Assembly: GCF_013001025.1 (NCBI RefSeq)
Contig: NZ_CP053022.1
Location: 124,001-188,000, forward strand
Origin: Sphingobium yanoikuyae
GTDB taxonomy: Bacteria; Pseudomonadota; Alphaproteobacteria; Sphingomonadales; Sphingomonadaceae
DNA length: 64,000 nt
Reading direction: 5' to 3'
Positions 52,709 to 63,742 of the stretch are shown here, one piece after another; the stretch's first letter is position 1; each line of letters begins with the position of its first letter. Both the position numbers and the translations under genes were made by a program. The notes below the pieces were generated by a model that saw only the letters and a list, made by a program, of their open reading frames with translations, made no database searches and had not been told where the DNA came from.

Positions 52709-53375
52709 ATGCCCCACTGGGGGGTAATCTTGACTGACACAGCGCAACTGACAGGGCGTAAGCGGCCTCACGTTTCTGGTTTTCGGCATCGGCGCATCCG
52801 CGACTTTCAGGCTCTGCCTTATGGCTGGGGCGAACTGACCGGTGTGGACGTCTCACATCTCAAACAGGCCGTACGCGCCATCCTGGACGAAAATCCTTGC
52901 TTGCCCGAACTGGAAGCCTGCCTGCTGCTTTGGTCCTCGCTCACAACAGGGCGGAGCTATGAGGATTTGCTGCCTTTACGTCTGCATGTGACGCGTAGCC
53001 TACCCGACTGGGCTGCGGTTCCGCCTGCCTTGGTCAGGGATGGAGGGCAATGGGCATGGTGGCTGGATGCAAAAGACCGAGCTGTTCAGAAACCGGCAAA
53101 AAACGTATGGCCCGCCCCGTTTGCAAGTAGGATTTTACGGTGTTCTGATCAGTCTGCGTCAACGTATGCGGTCTCACGGGAGCATCCCGTGGCCAAGATG
53201 GACATCCGCACGTCTGGAGCCACAATAAGGGAACCGGCAACAGGTGCCATTTTTTTGCCCGGGCTTTCCAGACGCCGATCGACTGTCAGGCCATCTTCAC
53301 GATCCTTCCTGCAAACATCGTTGGGCTACGCGCGCAGAAGCACGCAGCCGATCCGTTATGCCGCTGCTGGATAGC
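52709..53375 (+). pseudogene. Broken gene, 5' part (unrecognised family)
   Basis: Begins MPHWGVILTDTAQLTGRKR (an in-frame TTG at 52,730 is another start). Good protein character to about residue 130 (LTGVDVSHLKQAVRAILDE, PELEACLLLWSSLTTGRS). Beyond about 53,110 this frame degrades; another frame then reads PHVWSHNKGTGN, ARAFQTPIDCQAIFTILPAN and GLRAQKHAADPLCRC, which looks like the continuation after a frameshift. The IS110 element follows. The 3' part appears at 54,429. Function not recognised; possibly a DNA-binding protein of a mobile element. Confidence 0.55.
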
Positions 53376-54387
53376 CGCGTTCGAAGCTCACTTCTTTGCG
53401 AAGGGCTGCCCAAGCGATCCGCGCCAGTTTATTAGCCAATGCGACGACGATTGCGTTGCGATGAACTCCTCGCTCGATCATTCCTGTCAACCAACGTCCC
53501 AGCGGGGTTTCGCTGCGCGCCAGTGACGGTAATGCTGCCCGGGCGCCATGGATGAGCAAAGTGCGCAAATAGGTGTTGCCACGCTTGGAGATGCCGAGCA
53601 GCCGGGGCTTGCCGCCGGTAGTATGTTGCCTGGGTACCAAGCCGAGCCAAGCACCCAAGTCTCGCGCTTTGGCAAAGCTGCTGGCATCGCCCACGGCTGC
53701 AATCAAAGCGGTTGCGTTCAACGTGCCGATGCCGGGGATGGACGTGAGCCGCCGGGCAGCTGCATCATTGCGAGCCAGTTCGACAAACTCGCCGTTCAGT
53801 GCCTCGACCTTGGTATCAAGTTCGTGCCATTCGGCGCGCAGTTCACCCACCAGTTGCTTCAAGCGTGGTGATAGGGCCGTATCTTCGGCGGCCAGCATGG
53901 CATCAATGCCCAACTCCAGCTTGCGCCGGCCGGCCGGAAAAATGGTCCCCCGCTCCAGGAGGATCGCCCGCAGTTGGTTGATAAGGTTTGTGCGCTCGGC
54001 TACCAGGCGGGACCTGACGCGGTGGAGGGTCTGGATGTCCAACTGCTCCTGAGTCTTGAGTTCGACGAAGCGCATAGTCGGGCGCGAGGCGGCCTCGGCA
54101 ATCCCCTCCGCATCACGATCATCATTCTTCTGCGCTTTGACATACGGGCGTACGTACTCCGGCGACATCAATCTGATTTCGTGCCCCTGCGCGGCGAAAA
54201 GGCGACCAAGGTTGTGGGCACCACAGCACGCCTCCATTGCAATCACGCAAGCCGGAAGCTTGGTCACGTAATCGATAAGTGTCTGTCGGCGCATCGACTT
54301 ACGCACGATGACAGCGCCTGCTGCATCAACGCCTACGACACTGCAGGCATTCTTGCCCAAATCAACGCCAAGGATAACAATAGACAT
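53356..54387 (-). CDS. tnp: IS110-family DEDD transposase (third element)
   Basis: A 343-residue transposase distinct from copies A and B. RuvC-like motifs: Asp in LGVDLGKNACSV, Glu in AMEACCGAHNLG and NDDRDAEG. The C-terminal domain is GLVPRQHTTGGKPRLLGISK. Related elements usually read HSTGGK here, so the presumed catalytic Ser is Thr, which may inactivate it. The ATG at 54,387 is chosen because homology starts MSIVILG; an upstream in-frame Met at 54,501 is outside the gene. Confidence 0.9.
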   Translation of the reverse strand: MSIVILGVDLGKNACSVVGVDAAGAVIVRKSMRRQTLIDYVTKLPACVIAMEACCGAHNLGRLFAAQGHEIRLMSPEYVRPYVKAQKNDDRDAEGIAEAASRPTMRFVELKTQEQLDIQTLHRVRSRLVAERTNLINQLRAILLERGTIFPAGRRKLELGIDAMLAAEDTALSPRLKQLVGELRAEWHELDTKVEALNGEFVELARNDAAARRLTSIPGIGTLNATALIAAVGDASSFAKARDLGAWLGLVPRQHTTGGKPRLLGISKRGNTYLRTLLIHGARAALPSLARSETPLGRWLTGMIERGVHRNAIVVALANKLARIAWAALRKEVSFERGYPAAA

Positions 54388-54440
54388 CGGTCCGCTCCTT
54401 TCCTTTTCAAGCACCGGCATCATACCTGATGCCGGGGAAA
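53364..54440 (-). mobile_element. IS110-family insertion, limits approximate
   Basis: Defined by the transposase gene plus short flanks; the host gene resumes at about 54,440-54,465 on one side and stops near 53,363 on the other. The exact ends cannot be set without an empty-site copy. A perfect hairpin lies in the flank at 54,414-54,435. Confidence 0.6.
54414..54435. ncRNA. Hairpin upstream of the IS110 transposase (possible guide-RNA part)
   Basis: CCGGCATCA-TACC-TGATGCCGG, a perfect 9-bp stem with a four-base loop, 27 bases before the transposase start. IS110-group elements encode a bridge RNA in non-coding ends. Only the hairpin is observed; the RNA assignment is inference. Confidence 0.35.
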
Positions 54441-55007
54441 AGGGGCGGGCCATCCCATAAGGGAATGCGTCCGGTATCCGGACGAATCTATCTTCCGGCA
54501 ACCAACCTGACGGCGGATATCATCGAACGTTGCCTGACGAAGAGGAATGTCACTCCGCAGAAACTGAGCCGTAGTTTGTTTACGATTGGGGGCAGTGCCC
54601 CAGTGGACAAGAGCCATCCACTGGTCGTGCGCATGGGAGAGTTACTCGAACGCCGAGATCAATCAGCTGTACGCCCGTCCCGCAAGGCGGCTGCGACCGT
54701 GGAATCTATCACTCGGTGGCTGCCTGCCACCTTGAATGAAGCGGCAGGAGGAGACATGGCGCTGACGGCGGCGATTACCGGTGAAATTCCCAGCATTGCG
54801 CGTACATCTAGCGCTTACGGCGCCGCGTCGCAGGATAATCTGGCCCGGCATTATCGCGCCGCTATCGCTCAGGCTGACACTGTTACTCCGGTTGCCCTGC
54901 CACGAGAGCTGGCCGACACGCATATTGGCGGGCGGTTCACGCCTTCGGATGAAACAGTGCGCGCTCTGACGTCCGCGCTGGCACAGGACGGCCTCTGTGC
55001 ATTGTAG
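54429..55007 (+). pseudogene. Broken gene, 3' part (unrecognised family)
   Basis: About 180 residues of continuous protein-like sequence from about MRPVSGRIYLPATNL (54,465) to the stop at 55,007, including ESITRWLPATLNEAAGG and ASQDNLARHYRAAIAQ. It lacks its own start and lies directly past the IS110 insertion, so it is the continuation of the gene at 52,709. The left repeat of the next transposon starts at 55,008, one base after the stop. Confidence 0.55.
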
Positions 55008-55026
55008 GGACACGGATTCACGGTAG
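55008..55026 (+). repeat. Left terminal repeat of the third Tn3 transposon
   Basis: GGACACGGATTCACGGTAG, identical to the reverse complement of 60,083-60,101 over 19 bases; sequences diverge inward. Confidence 0.88.
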
Positions 55027-55049
55027 GCATCGACGTCAGGGGTAGCGAA

Positions 55050-56408
55050 CTATTTGCGCAGGTTCTCGATGCCAAGTTCGCGCCATATCCAAGTGAAGTC
55101 GTAGGTGGCCATCGGGTCGTTCGCGTCGAGTTGGCTGCTGCTGCGGTTTTCGAGATGCTTGAGCCACCCGGCTACTCGGTGCCGGCCTGCGGCAGTTTGA
55201 ACGGCTGCGCGCGGGGTGATGTCGCCGAGCATGCCGACGGGTTCATCGAGCGTCGCGCGGTACTGACGGTCGAGCATGGCATGGATGAGCGGGGTTGCAA
55301 CCTCTGGCGCAATGGCGGGTGCCGGTTCGGATGATGTCAGCCCCTCGGCCCGCGCCGCCATGGCCTGTTCGACCGTCTCAATCGTGGTCAGCGGCGAGCC
55401 GACCAACCCGGCGAGCGCATCGTTGATAAGCGCGGTGCCGCGTTTCGCTCGCTCGGCCGAGGTGACGGCGAGCATCAGGGCGCGGCCTTTCAATTCGACA
55501 TTGCCGAGCACCGGGGTGCCGTCCGCCATCGTCACACCCCACGCCATGCGCCCGGTGCTTTTCGCTTTTCCGTTCGGTTTCTCGCCCAGCCAGTTCCAAA
55601 AGTGCGTGGTTTCCCGCTGAAGCGCAGGGACAGTATCAAGCCGCTCGCCGACCAGCGCCTGGGTCACGCCGCGTGCGAAGGGAAAGCGCACGCGGTGGAA
55701 CATCACCTCCTCGCCATCAATGTTGTGCAGCGTGGGGATGGGCGCCGGTCCCATGGTCTTGGGAACGACATCGAACAGCCATGCCGTGCTGATGAGGGCC
55801 GGAAGTGCAGCCAGATCGTCGGCGTCTAGGTTCAACGCGGTGCGCGGGCTGCGCTTGCCCTTCGAGCGCCGTAGATCGGCGACGAGCGCCTCGGCCGCCT
55901 CCATCGTGAACGACAGCACGCCGCCCGACAGGAGGTGCTTGCCTCCGACCTGCACGACGCGGGCACCGATCCTGTCCCATTGCTTCAGCGTCTGCGAGGC
56001 GCTGCGCTCGGATACTCGAAGCGGCTCGCCGCCCCGGATCAGGTCGCGCACGAGGAAGCCGCTGCCGGGCTCGACCTCGCTGACCTCGTGGAGGCTCATC
56101 ACTGACGATCGAAGGGCACGCAGGTAGATTTTGGTCGGGCCGCTCTCATTCCAGCCCCGGCGCCGAATATAGTCATCGACGATGTTCCGGTCGGGTTGGA
56201 TGGTGCGCGTCAGCAGATCCTCGAACGCGCATCCCCACAACACGCCGGCCCAATGATCGCCGACGATGTCCGCCAGCTCGTCCGCTTCGAAGTCGAACTC
56301 CTCCATCGCCAGCCCGAGATGATCGCCGAGCGCCTCGCCCAGATGCTCGCCCCAGGCCGGCGAGGTGGCGAACTTCATGACGCCGGACAGATCGTGACCA
56401 CGCTTCAT
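55050..56408 (-). CDS. Transposon passenger of unknown function with MbcA/ParS-like C-terminus, coupled to tnpR
   Basis: A 452-residue soluble protein. The first 350 residues are not recognised (AWGEHLGEALGDHLGLA, GVLWGCAFEDLLTRTI, and a long helical region with RRSKGKRSPRTALNLDADD). The C-terminal about 70 residues (LDEPVGMLGDITPRAAVQT, GRHRVAGWLKHLEN, then YDFTWIWRELGIENL) resemble DUF2384/MbcA-ParS antitoxin-type domains. Its ATG overlaps the tnpR stop by four bases, so both are made from one transcript. A regulator or antitoxin role is inference. Confidence 0.65.
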   Translation of the reverse strand: MKRGHDLSGVMKFATSPAWGEHLGEALGDHLGLAMEEFDFEADELADIVGDHWAGVLWGCAFEDLLTRTIQPDRNIVDDYIRRRGWNESGPTKIYLRALRSSVMSLHEVSEVEPGSGFLVRDLIRGGEPLRVSERSASQTLKQWDRIGARVVQVGGKHLLSGGVLSFTMEAAEALVADLRRSKGKRSPRTALNLDADDLAALPALISTAWLFDVVPKTMGPAPIPTLHNIDGEEVMFHRVRFPFARGVTQALVGERLDTVPALQRETTHFWNWLGEKPNGKAKSTGRMAWGVTMADGTPVLGNVELKGRALMLAVTSAERAKRGTALINDALAGLVGSPLTTIETVEQAMAARAEGLTSSEPAPAIAPEVATPLIHAMLDRQYRATLDEPVGMLGDITPRAAVQTAAGRHRVAGWLKHLENRSSSQLDANDPMATYDFTWIWRELGIENLRK

Positions 56409-57010
56409 GCCTGTTCCCTCTGCTGCTGACTGAATTGCTGGCGGTGCGCGGCGACGATGCGCGAGACGGTGGGTTCACTGACACCGTAGAGCCGCGCCAT
56501 CTCGGCACCGGACTTGCGGCCGGACGTGACGGACTCGGCGATTTCGCGGCGCTGCTTGTCGCCGAGCTTGGGCCGACGCCCGCCGATCCGTCCTTCTGCG
56601 CGAGCCTGGGCAAGGCCGGCGCTGGTACGCTCGCGGATCATGGCCCGCTCGAACTCGGCGAAGCTTCCCACCATCTGCATCATCATCCGCCCTGCCGCGG
56701 TGGTGGTGTCGATCGCCTCGGTCAGTGAGCGGAAGCCCGCGCCTGCCAGCTCGATCCGCTCCATGATGTGCAGCATATCCTTTAGGCTGCGCGACAGCCG
56801 GTCAAGCTTCCAGACGACGACGACGTCTCCGTCGCGCAACTGGCCGATCATCTCCAGAAGCTTGGGTCGGTCCCACCGCCCACCGCTGGCGGTCTCCTCG
56901 AACACCCGCTTGCAGCCGGCCGCATCGAGCGCGCGCCGCTGCGCGGCGTTCGACTGGTCGTCGCCCTTCGACACGCGGGCATAACCGATCAGATAGGGTT
57001 CGCGCGTCAT
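56405..57010 (-). CDS. tnpR: Tn3-family serine resolvase TnpR (third type)
   Basis: A 201-residue resolvase starting MTREPYLIGYARVSKGDDQ (ATG 57,010). Catalytic Ser in YARVS; VVVWKLDRLSRSL, FAEFERAMIRERTSAG and a C-terminal ARLYGVSEPTVSRIV helix-turn-helix are present. It is divergent from tnpA. Upstream in-frame Mets up to 57,745 lie inside the opposite-strand tnpA and are rejected. Confidence 0.93.
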   Translation of the reverse strand: MTREPYLIGYARVSKGDDQSNAAQRRALDAAGCKRVFEETASGGRWDRPKLLEMIGQLRDGDVVVVWKLDRLSRSLKDMLHIMERIELAGAGFRSLTEAIDTTTAAGRMMMQMVGSFAEFERAMIRERTSAGLAQARAEGRIGGRRPKLGDKQRREIAESVTSGRKSGAEMARLYGVSEPTVSRIVAAHRQQFSQQQREQA

Positions 57011-57139
57011 CTGCGTCTCTTTCACAAACGGCCGTATCTGGAGGCGGAAACAGCATGCACCAATTTCCGCAGCCTTGGGTCTTTCACAATCCTCTTTCAC
57101 TAAGCCAACAAAAGGCAAGAGGTTTTTGGAGGATGAAAC
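57011..57139. promoter_or_regulatory. Divergent tnpR/tnpA intergenic with putative res site
   Basis: 129 bases containing three TCTTTCAC repeats (near 57,018, 57,078 and 57,093), which are likely resolvase-binding subsites or promoter repeats. GGAGGA sits before the tnpA ATG. Confidence 0.55.
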
Positions 57140-60091
57140 ATGCCCGCACGTATTCCGATGACCCAGCGGCAGCGCGCCGCGTTGCTTGCTTTGCCCGACA
57201 GCGAGGCGGCGGTGGTGCGACATCATGGCCTCGATGCCGAGGACCTTGCTGCGATCGGCTTCGCACGCACTCCGGCGACCCGCTTGAGCTATGCCCTGCA
57301 ACTCTGCTGCCTGCGCTATCCGGGGCGACATCTGCGCACAGGCGAGCTGTTGCCTGCAATCATGCTCGACCACATCGCCGAACAGGTCGGAGTGGATGCA
57401 GGCGTCGTCGCCGACTTCGCGCGGCGAGCGCCGACCCGCTACGATCAGCTTGCCGCCATCAAGGCGCGCTTCGGATTCACCGATCTGAGCCGGCCAGCGC
57501 GCGGCATCATGATGACTTGGCTGGAAACCGAAGCCATGGCTATCGTGGACGGGCGCATTTTGCTTGATCGATTGCTGGACGAGCTGCGCACGCGACGCAT
57601 CGTCATCCCTGGCATCAGCGTCGTTGAGCGGATGGCGGCCGAGGCGATGCTTCGGACGGAAACCGATCTGGTCGCCGCGGTCGATGCTAAACTCGATGCG
57701 GATATGCGTCAGCGTCTCGATATGCTGATCGATGAGAAGGTACATGACCGGCAGAGCCGCTTGTCCTGGCTGCGCGAACCAGAGCCCCGCGTCGCGTCAG
57801 CCTCGCTTGCCGAAATCCTCGAGAAGGTCGCGATAATCCATAGGACCGGTATTTCCAGCATTCCGGTCGATCCCCTGCACGAGCCCCGCCTGACGCAGTT
57901 CGCCCGCGAAGGCGTGCGATATACAGCCCAGGCTTTCCAACAGATGCGCGTCTCCCGCAGGCGGGTCATCCTGCTTGCAACGCTGCGCGAGATGGAGGCC
58001 ACGCTTACCGACGCGGCGATCGCCATGTTCAGCGCCTTGATGGGACGCGCTCACCTTCGTGCTCGCAAACGCCTGGAGCAGAGGGTCGCGATTTCGGGAC
58101 GCGAAGGCCGCGATCGGCTGATGCGGATCGCCACTGTGCTGGAAACAGTTAGCCAGGCAGCACGCGCCGGCGGAGATATCGGTGCGGCCCTCAGGGATAT
58201 CGTGCCTCTCGACATGCTCGATGCTGATGCCGCAATCATCCGTCGTACCGCGGCACCTCACAGGGACGATGTGCTGAGCGAGATCGCAGCCGAATACCGG
58301 ACCTTCAAGCGAACAGGGCCTCTATTCCTGCAAGCGCTCGATTTCCACGGTCGGGCCGGCACCGCGGCATTGCGCGACGCGATGGCGATCCTGTCGAATC
58401 TTGATGGCGACTGGCGCAAGCCCCTCCCTGCCGACGTTCCGCTCGGTCATGTCGAGCGGCGCTGGCACCGCCATGTCGTGGTCGCCGGCAAGATCGACCG
58501 GACGCACTGGGAGATGGCGACTTACGGCGCGCTCACCAATGCACTGGCCTCGGGTGATATCTGGGTGCCGAGGTCAAGGCTGCACAGGTCGCTGGACGTG
58601 CTGCTCGCGCCGTTATCCGGCGCAGCGCTGCAACCGCCGTTCTCGCTCGGTAATCCACACGCATGGCTCGATCAGCGCGCCGCGCAGCTCGACAGCGCCT
58701 TGCGCGACGTCGCCCACAATCTGGCCGGACGCGATGCTGCCCTGTTCGCTGGCGAGCGATTGCGATTTCCCAAGGAACTGAAGGACGATGATGCCAGGCA
58801 CGACGAAGGACGGCGCCTGACGCTTGCCTGCTACGACATGCTGCCTGCCACGCGTATCACCGACGTGTTGTCGCAAGTCGAACGCTGGACCGGCTTCACC
58901 CGGCACTTCGGGCACGTCTCGACCGGGTTGCCGCCTGGCGATGAGCAGGCCTTCCTCGCCACTCTGATTGCCGAAGCGACCAATCTTGGGCTGTCGCGCA
59001 TGGCCGAGGTATGCGGCGCAGGGTCACGCCGCGCGCTGCTGCGCATGCAGACATGGCACATGCGCGAGGAAACCTTTCGGGCGGCGCTCGCCTGTCTGAC
59101 CGACGCCATCCACGCCGAGCCGATCGCCGCCTGGTTTGGGCAAGGACACCGGGCTTCCGCGGATGGCCAGGCCTTCTACCTGGGCGGGCCGGGCGAAGCC
59201 GGCGGAGCGGTCAACGCCCATTATGGTCGCGACCCAGTGGTCAAGATCTACACCACCATCACCGACCGCTACGCGCCGCTGCACCAGACGGTGATCGCCG
59301 GCACGGCAGGAGAAGCCATCCATGCGCTCGATGGGCTCCTCGGCCATGACAGCAACGCCGATCTGACCGCGCTGCACGTCGATGGAGGCGGCGTTTCCGA
59401 CATCGTATTCGCGACGATGCATCTCCTCGGGCTCGATTTCGAGCCGCGCATTCCTCGCCTGTCCGACCGGCGCCTCTACGCTTTCGAACCCTCGAAGCGC
59501 TATGGCAGGCTTGCGCCACTGTTCGGTCACAGGCTCAACCGGGACCTGATCGTCAGCCACTGGCCCGATATTGAACGTGTCATTGGCGCGATCCGTCACC
59601 GCACCGTCACGCCATCGTTGATCCTGAAGAAGCTGTCCGCCTACCGCCAGCAGAACAGCCTCGCTGCGGCGCTGCGGGAGATCGGGCGGATCGAGCGCAC
59701 GCTGTTCACGCTCCGCTGGTTCGAGGATCCGGCTCTGCGCCGTACCGTCACTGCCGAGTTGAACAAGGGCGAGGCCCGCAACAGCCTTGCCCGGGCGGTC
59801 GCCTTCCATCGGCTCGGCCGTTTTCGCGACCGTGGCCTGGAGAACCAGCAGACCCGAGCGGCCGCGCTCAACCTCGTCACCGCAGCGATTATCCTGTTCA
59901 ACTGTCGCTATCTGGGGCGCGCCGTCGACGAAATGCGTCGTCGAGGAAGCCCCATCGATCCAGCTATGCTGTCCCGGCTCTCGCCGTTGGGTTGGGATCG
60001 CATCAATCTCACCGGCGATTATGTCTGGTCCGATCACCTCGATCTCGACGCCAACGGCCTCATGCCGCTGCTCATCAAACCGCTACCGTGA
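57140..60091 (+). CDS. tnpA: Tn3-family transposase TnpA
   Basis: A 983-residue full-length transposase, starting MPARIPMTQRQRAALLAL with TTGGAGGATG upstream. Catalytic residues: SADGQAFYLGG (first Asp), HALDGLLGHD (second Asp), NKGEARNSLARAV (Glu). It ends MPLLIKPLP, with the stop codon inside the right inverted repeat. Distantly related to the three other tnpA genes of the window. Appears functional. Confidence 0.93.
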   Translation: MPARIPMTQRQRAALLALPDSEAAVVRHHGLDAEDLAAIGFARTPATRLSYALQLCCLRYPGRHLRTGELLPAIMLDHIAEQVGVDAGVVADFARRAPTRYDQLAAIKARFGFTDLSRPARGIMMTWLETEAMAIVDGRILLDRLLDELRTRRIVIPGISVVERMAAEAMLRTETDLVAAVDAKLDADMRQRLDMLIDEKVHDRQSRLSWLREPEPRVASASLAEILEKVAIIHRTGISSIPVDPLHEPRLTQFAREGVRYTAQAFQQMRVSRRRVILLATLREMEATLTDAAIAMFSALMGRAHLRARKRLEQRVAISGREGRDRLMRIATVLETVSQAARAGGDIGAALRDIVPLDMLDADAAIIRRTAAPHRDDVLSEIAAEYRTFKRTGPLFLQALDFHGRAGTAALRDAMAILSNLDGDWRKPLPADVPLGHVERRWHRHVVVAGKIDRTHWEMATYGALTNALASGDIWVPRSRLHRSLDVLLAPLSGAALQPPFSLGNPHAWLDQRAAQLDSALRDVAHNLAGRDAALFAGERLRFPKELKDDDARHDEGRRLTLACYDMLPATRITDVLSQVERWTGFTRHFGHVSTGLPPGDEQAFLATLIAEATNLGLSRMAEVCGAGSRRALLRMQTWHMREETFRAALACLTDAIHAEPIAAWFGQGHRASADGQAFYLGGPGEAGGAVNAHYGRDPVVKIYTTITDRYAPLHQTVIAGTAGEAIHALDGLLGHDSNADLTALHVDGGGVSDIVFATMHLLGLDFEPRIPRLSDRRLYAFEPSKRYGRLAPLFGHRLNRDLIVSHWPDIERVIGAIRHRTVTPSLILKKLSAYRQQNSLAAALREIGRIERTLFTLRWFEDPALRRTVTAELNKGEARNSLARAVAFHRLGRFRDRGLENQQTRAAALNLVTAAIILFNCRYLGRAVDEMRRRGSPIDPAMLSRLSPLGWDRINLTGDYVWSDHLDLDANGLMPLLIKPLP

Positions 60092-60101
60092 ATCCGTGTC
60101 C
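60083..60101 (-). repeat. Right terminal repeat of the third Tn3 transposon
   Basis: CTACCGTGAATCCGTGTCC, the reverse complement of the left repeat. It overlaps the last codons of tnpA. Confidence 0.88.
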
Positions 60102-60233
60102 TGATAATGCACAGGGGCCACCTTGGCCTGACAACTCGCCAGGCGAACCCTCCCAAGCGCTGGACGGCGCCGTGCGCTGCCCGCCCCTCCGGGGCCGTTT
60201 GCCCAGAGCACTTTCAGTCCAAGGAGAGGAATC

Positions 60234-60572
60234 ATGAAGACCTTGATATTCAGCGCTACGGTGGCCGCATTCACGATGCTCGCCGCCGCCCCAGTTCCGG
60301 CATTGGCACAGGCAGATGTCGAGAAACCGGCTACCATCAAGTGTGAGTGGCAACCCCAGGCTCCTGGTCCGCGTGCACCGCTAAGTGCACGGGTCTGCAG
60401 GAAGGTCGCCGACCAACGCGAGCAGTGGACAGGCAAAGGTGGACCGGAATGCGATCCGGCCTATACCGGCAAAACCGGCCGTTATGTGTGGCGGCAGCGG
60501 CCGCAATATGGTCCGCGTGCGCCGTTGCAGGGACCGGTCCGCGTTTGGGTCGATGGGAGCGATGTCTGCTGA
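60234..60572 (+). CDS. Small secreted Cys-containing protein with repeated GPRAPL
   Basis: A 112-residue protein with signal peptide MKTLIFSATVAAFTMLAAA, ending near ALA. The mature part has four Cys (IKCEW, RVCRKV, ECDPAY, SDVC) and a repeated GPRAPL (PGPRAPLSAR, YGPRAPLQGP). AAGGAGAGG lies just upstream. No known family; a periplasmic or secreted role in copper or stress response is possible from its place next to cueR-copA, but this is inference. Confidence 0.65.
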   Translation: MKTLIFSATVAAFTMLAAAPVPALAQADVEKPATIKCEWQPQAPGPRAPLSARVCRKVADQREQWTGKGGPECDPAYTGKTGRYVWRQRPQYGPRAPLQGPVRVWVDGSDVC

Positions 60573-60583
60573 TAGCGTGAAGT

Positions 60584-60614
60584 GACGGCGAGGCGCTAAC
60601 TTCCCCTCGCCGTC
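60584..60614. terminator. Stem-loop after the small secreted protein gene
   Basis: GACGGCGAGG / CCTCGCCGTC, perfect 10-bp stem with an 11-base loop, about 12 bases past the stop. No T-run follows. Likely terminator of the 60,234 gene. Confidence 0.65.
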
Positions 60615-60654
60615 GATCATGGATTGGCGAACATTGCCTGTTCCAAACTTGTCG

Positions 60655-60697
60655 GAGCTCTTCGGGAGGCTCTTTCATGGCTCCTCCCGAAGAGCTC
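60655..60697. terminator. 15-bp stem-loop, probably a bidirectional terminator
   Basis: GAGCTCTTCGGGAGG and CCTCCCGAAGAGCTC form a perfect 15-bp stem around 13 bases. It separates the plus-strand small gene from the minus-strand cueR end. Function as a terminator is inferred from position. Confidence 0.65.
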
Positions 60698-60885
60698 AGC
60701 GACTGTCTATAGTATCCGGGTGGCCGTCACGTCGAACGCGACCTTGCCGCGACGGCAATGCCATCGAGCAGTGAAGGCTTGCCGTCGAACGCCATGTTCA
60801 TCGCCGCCGACCGTCCGCGCCGGCTCGTGAAGCTGACGGGACGCGAATTGCAAAACTGAGAGTGCAGGCGTGTCGTTGAACATGT
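60698..60885. other. Non-coding gap before cueR
   Basis: 188 bases; a minus-strand frame (ending near 60,707) is in the region but I see no family or RBS to support it. Probably only the 3' untranslated part of copA-cueR. Confidence 0.5.
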
Positions 60886-61268
60886 TCAAGATGCCAGGTG
60901 CGTCAGGATCGGACATTCCGGTCGGTTGTTGCCGTCACAGCTCTTCGCCAACCCCATCAGCGCTTCTCGCATCGCATTTAGCGCATCCGCCTTGCGGCCA
61001 AGGTCGGCCGCTCGGGCCTCTGCCAGCGCCTTGACCTCTGAACTGGCGCGTGCACGATCGGACCATAGATCAAGCAGCTTTTGGATTTCTTCGATCGGAA
61101 AGCCGAGATCGTGGGCATTGGCTATGAAGCGCAGGCGATGGACGTCGGCGTCGCTGTAATCGCGATAGCCACTATCCCGCCGCACAGCCGATGGGACCAG
61201 GCCGATCTTTTCGTAGTGGCGGATCATCCGCTGTGAGACCCCGCTCGCGCCCGACGCACCGCCTATGT

Positions 61269-61272
<4 letters not shown>
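60886..61272 (-). CDS. cueR: CueR-like copper-responsive MerR regulator
   Basis: A 128-residue MerR regulator. The helix-turn-helix [14 protein letters not shown] and wing DSGYRDYS are typical. The C-terminal [12 protein letters not shown] has two Cys with seven residues between, the Cu(I)-binding loop of CueR/HmrR. It has a short N-terminus ([12 protein letters not shown]). The start overlaps the copA stop by four bases, so it is the second gene of copA-cueR, unusual since CueR is more often divergent. Confidence 0.9.
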
Positions 61273-63638
<2,366 letters not shown>

Positions 63639-63665
63639 AGGCTCGTCTCCTTATCGACGAAAAGC

Positions 63666-63696
63666 AATCTGGGGCCTGACATCGTGTCAGGGTCAA
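63666..63696 (-). promoter_or_regulatory. CueR-type promoter/operator of copA-cueR
   Basis: On the minus strand: TTGACC, a 19-base spacer, CAGATT. The perfect dyad CCTGACA-TCG-TGTCAGG (63,675-63,691, plus-strand reading) begins within the -35 and fills the spacer, exactly as for CueR promoters. It lies 28 bases upstream of the copA start codon and should give Cu(I)-dependent expression. Confidence 0.85.
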
Positions 63697-63702
63697 GCCC
63701 GA

Positions 63703-63718
63703 CGAAAATATATTTTCG
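63703..63718. promoter_or_regulatory. Perfect 16-bp AT-rich palindrome next to the CueR operator
   Basis: CGAAAATATATTTTCG, perfect palindrome, between the copA promoter and the downstream end of the flavoprotein gene. Could be a second operator or a terminator element. Confidence 0.5.
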
Positions 63719-63742
63719 CGTGGCTGACTCTGCGCTGCCGCG

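Larger units (their letters stand above)
55008..60101. mobile_element. Tn3-family transposon, apparently intact
   Basis: Bounded by inverted repeats starting GGACACGGATTCACGGTAG at 55,008-55,026 and 60,083-60,101. It contains a 452-residue passenger, tnpR, a res region and a full-length tnpA whose stop codon lies in the right repeat. Length about 5.1 kb. Five-base flanks (TGTAG left, TGATA right) do not match, so no target duplication is seen. Confidence 0.88.

Noticed and set aside
59024..60037. Minus-strand frame of about 337 codons
   Set aside because: Antisense shadow of the tnpA at 57,140; similar shadow frames lie antisense to the other tnpA genes.
55003..60106. Target-site duplication of the third Tn3 transposon
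   Set aside because: TGTAG and TGATA differ; no alternative repeat start gives a match.
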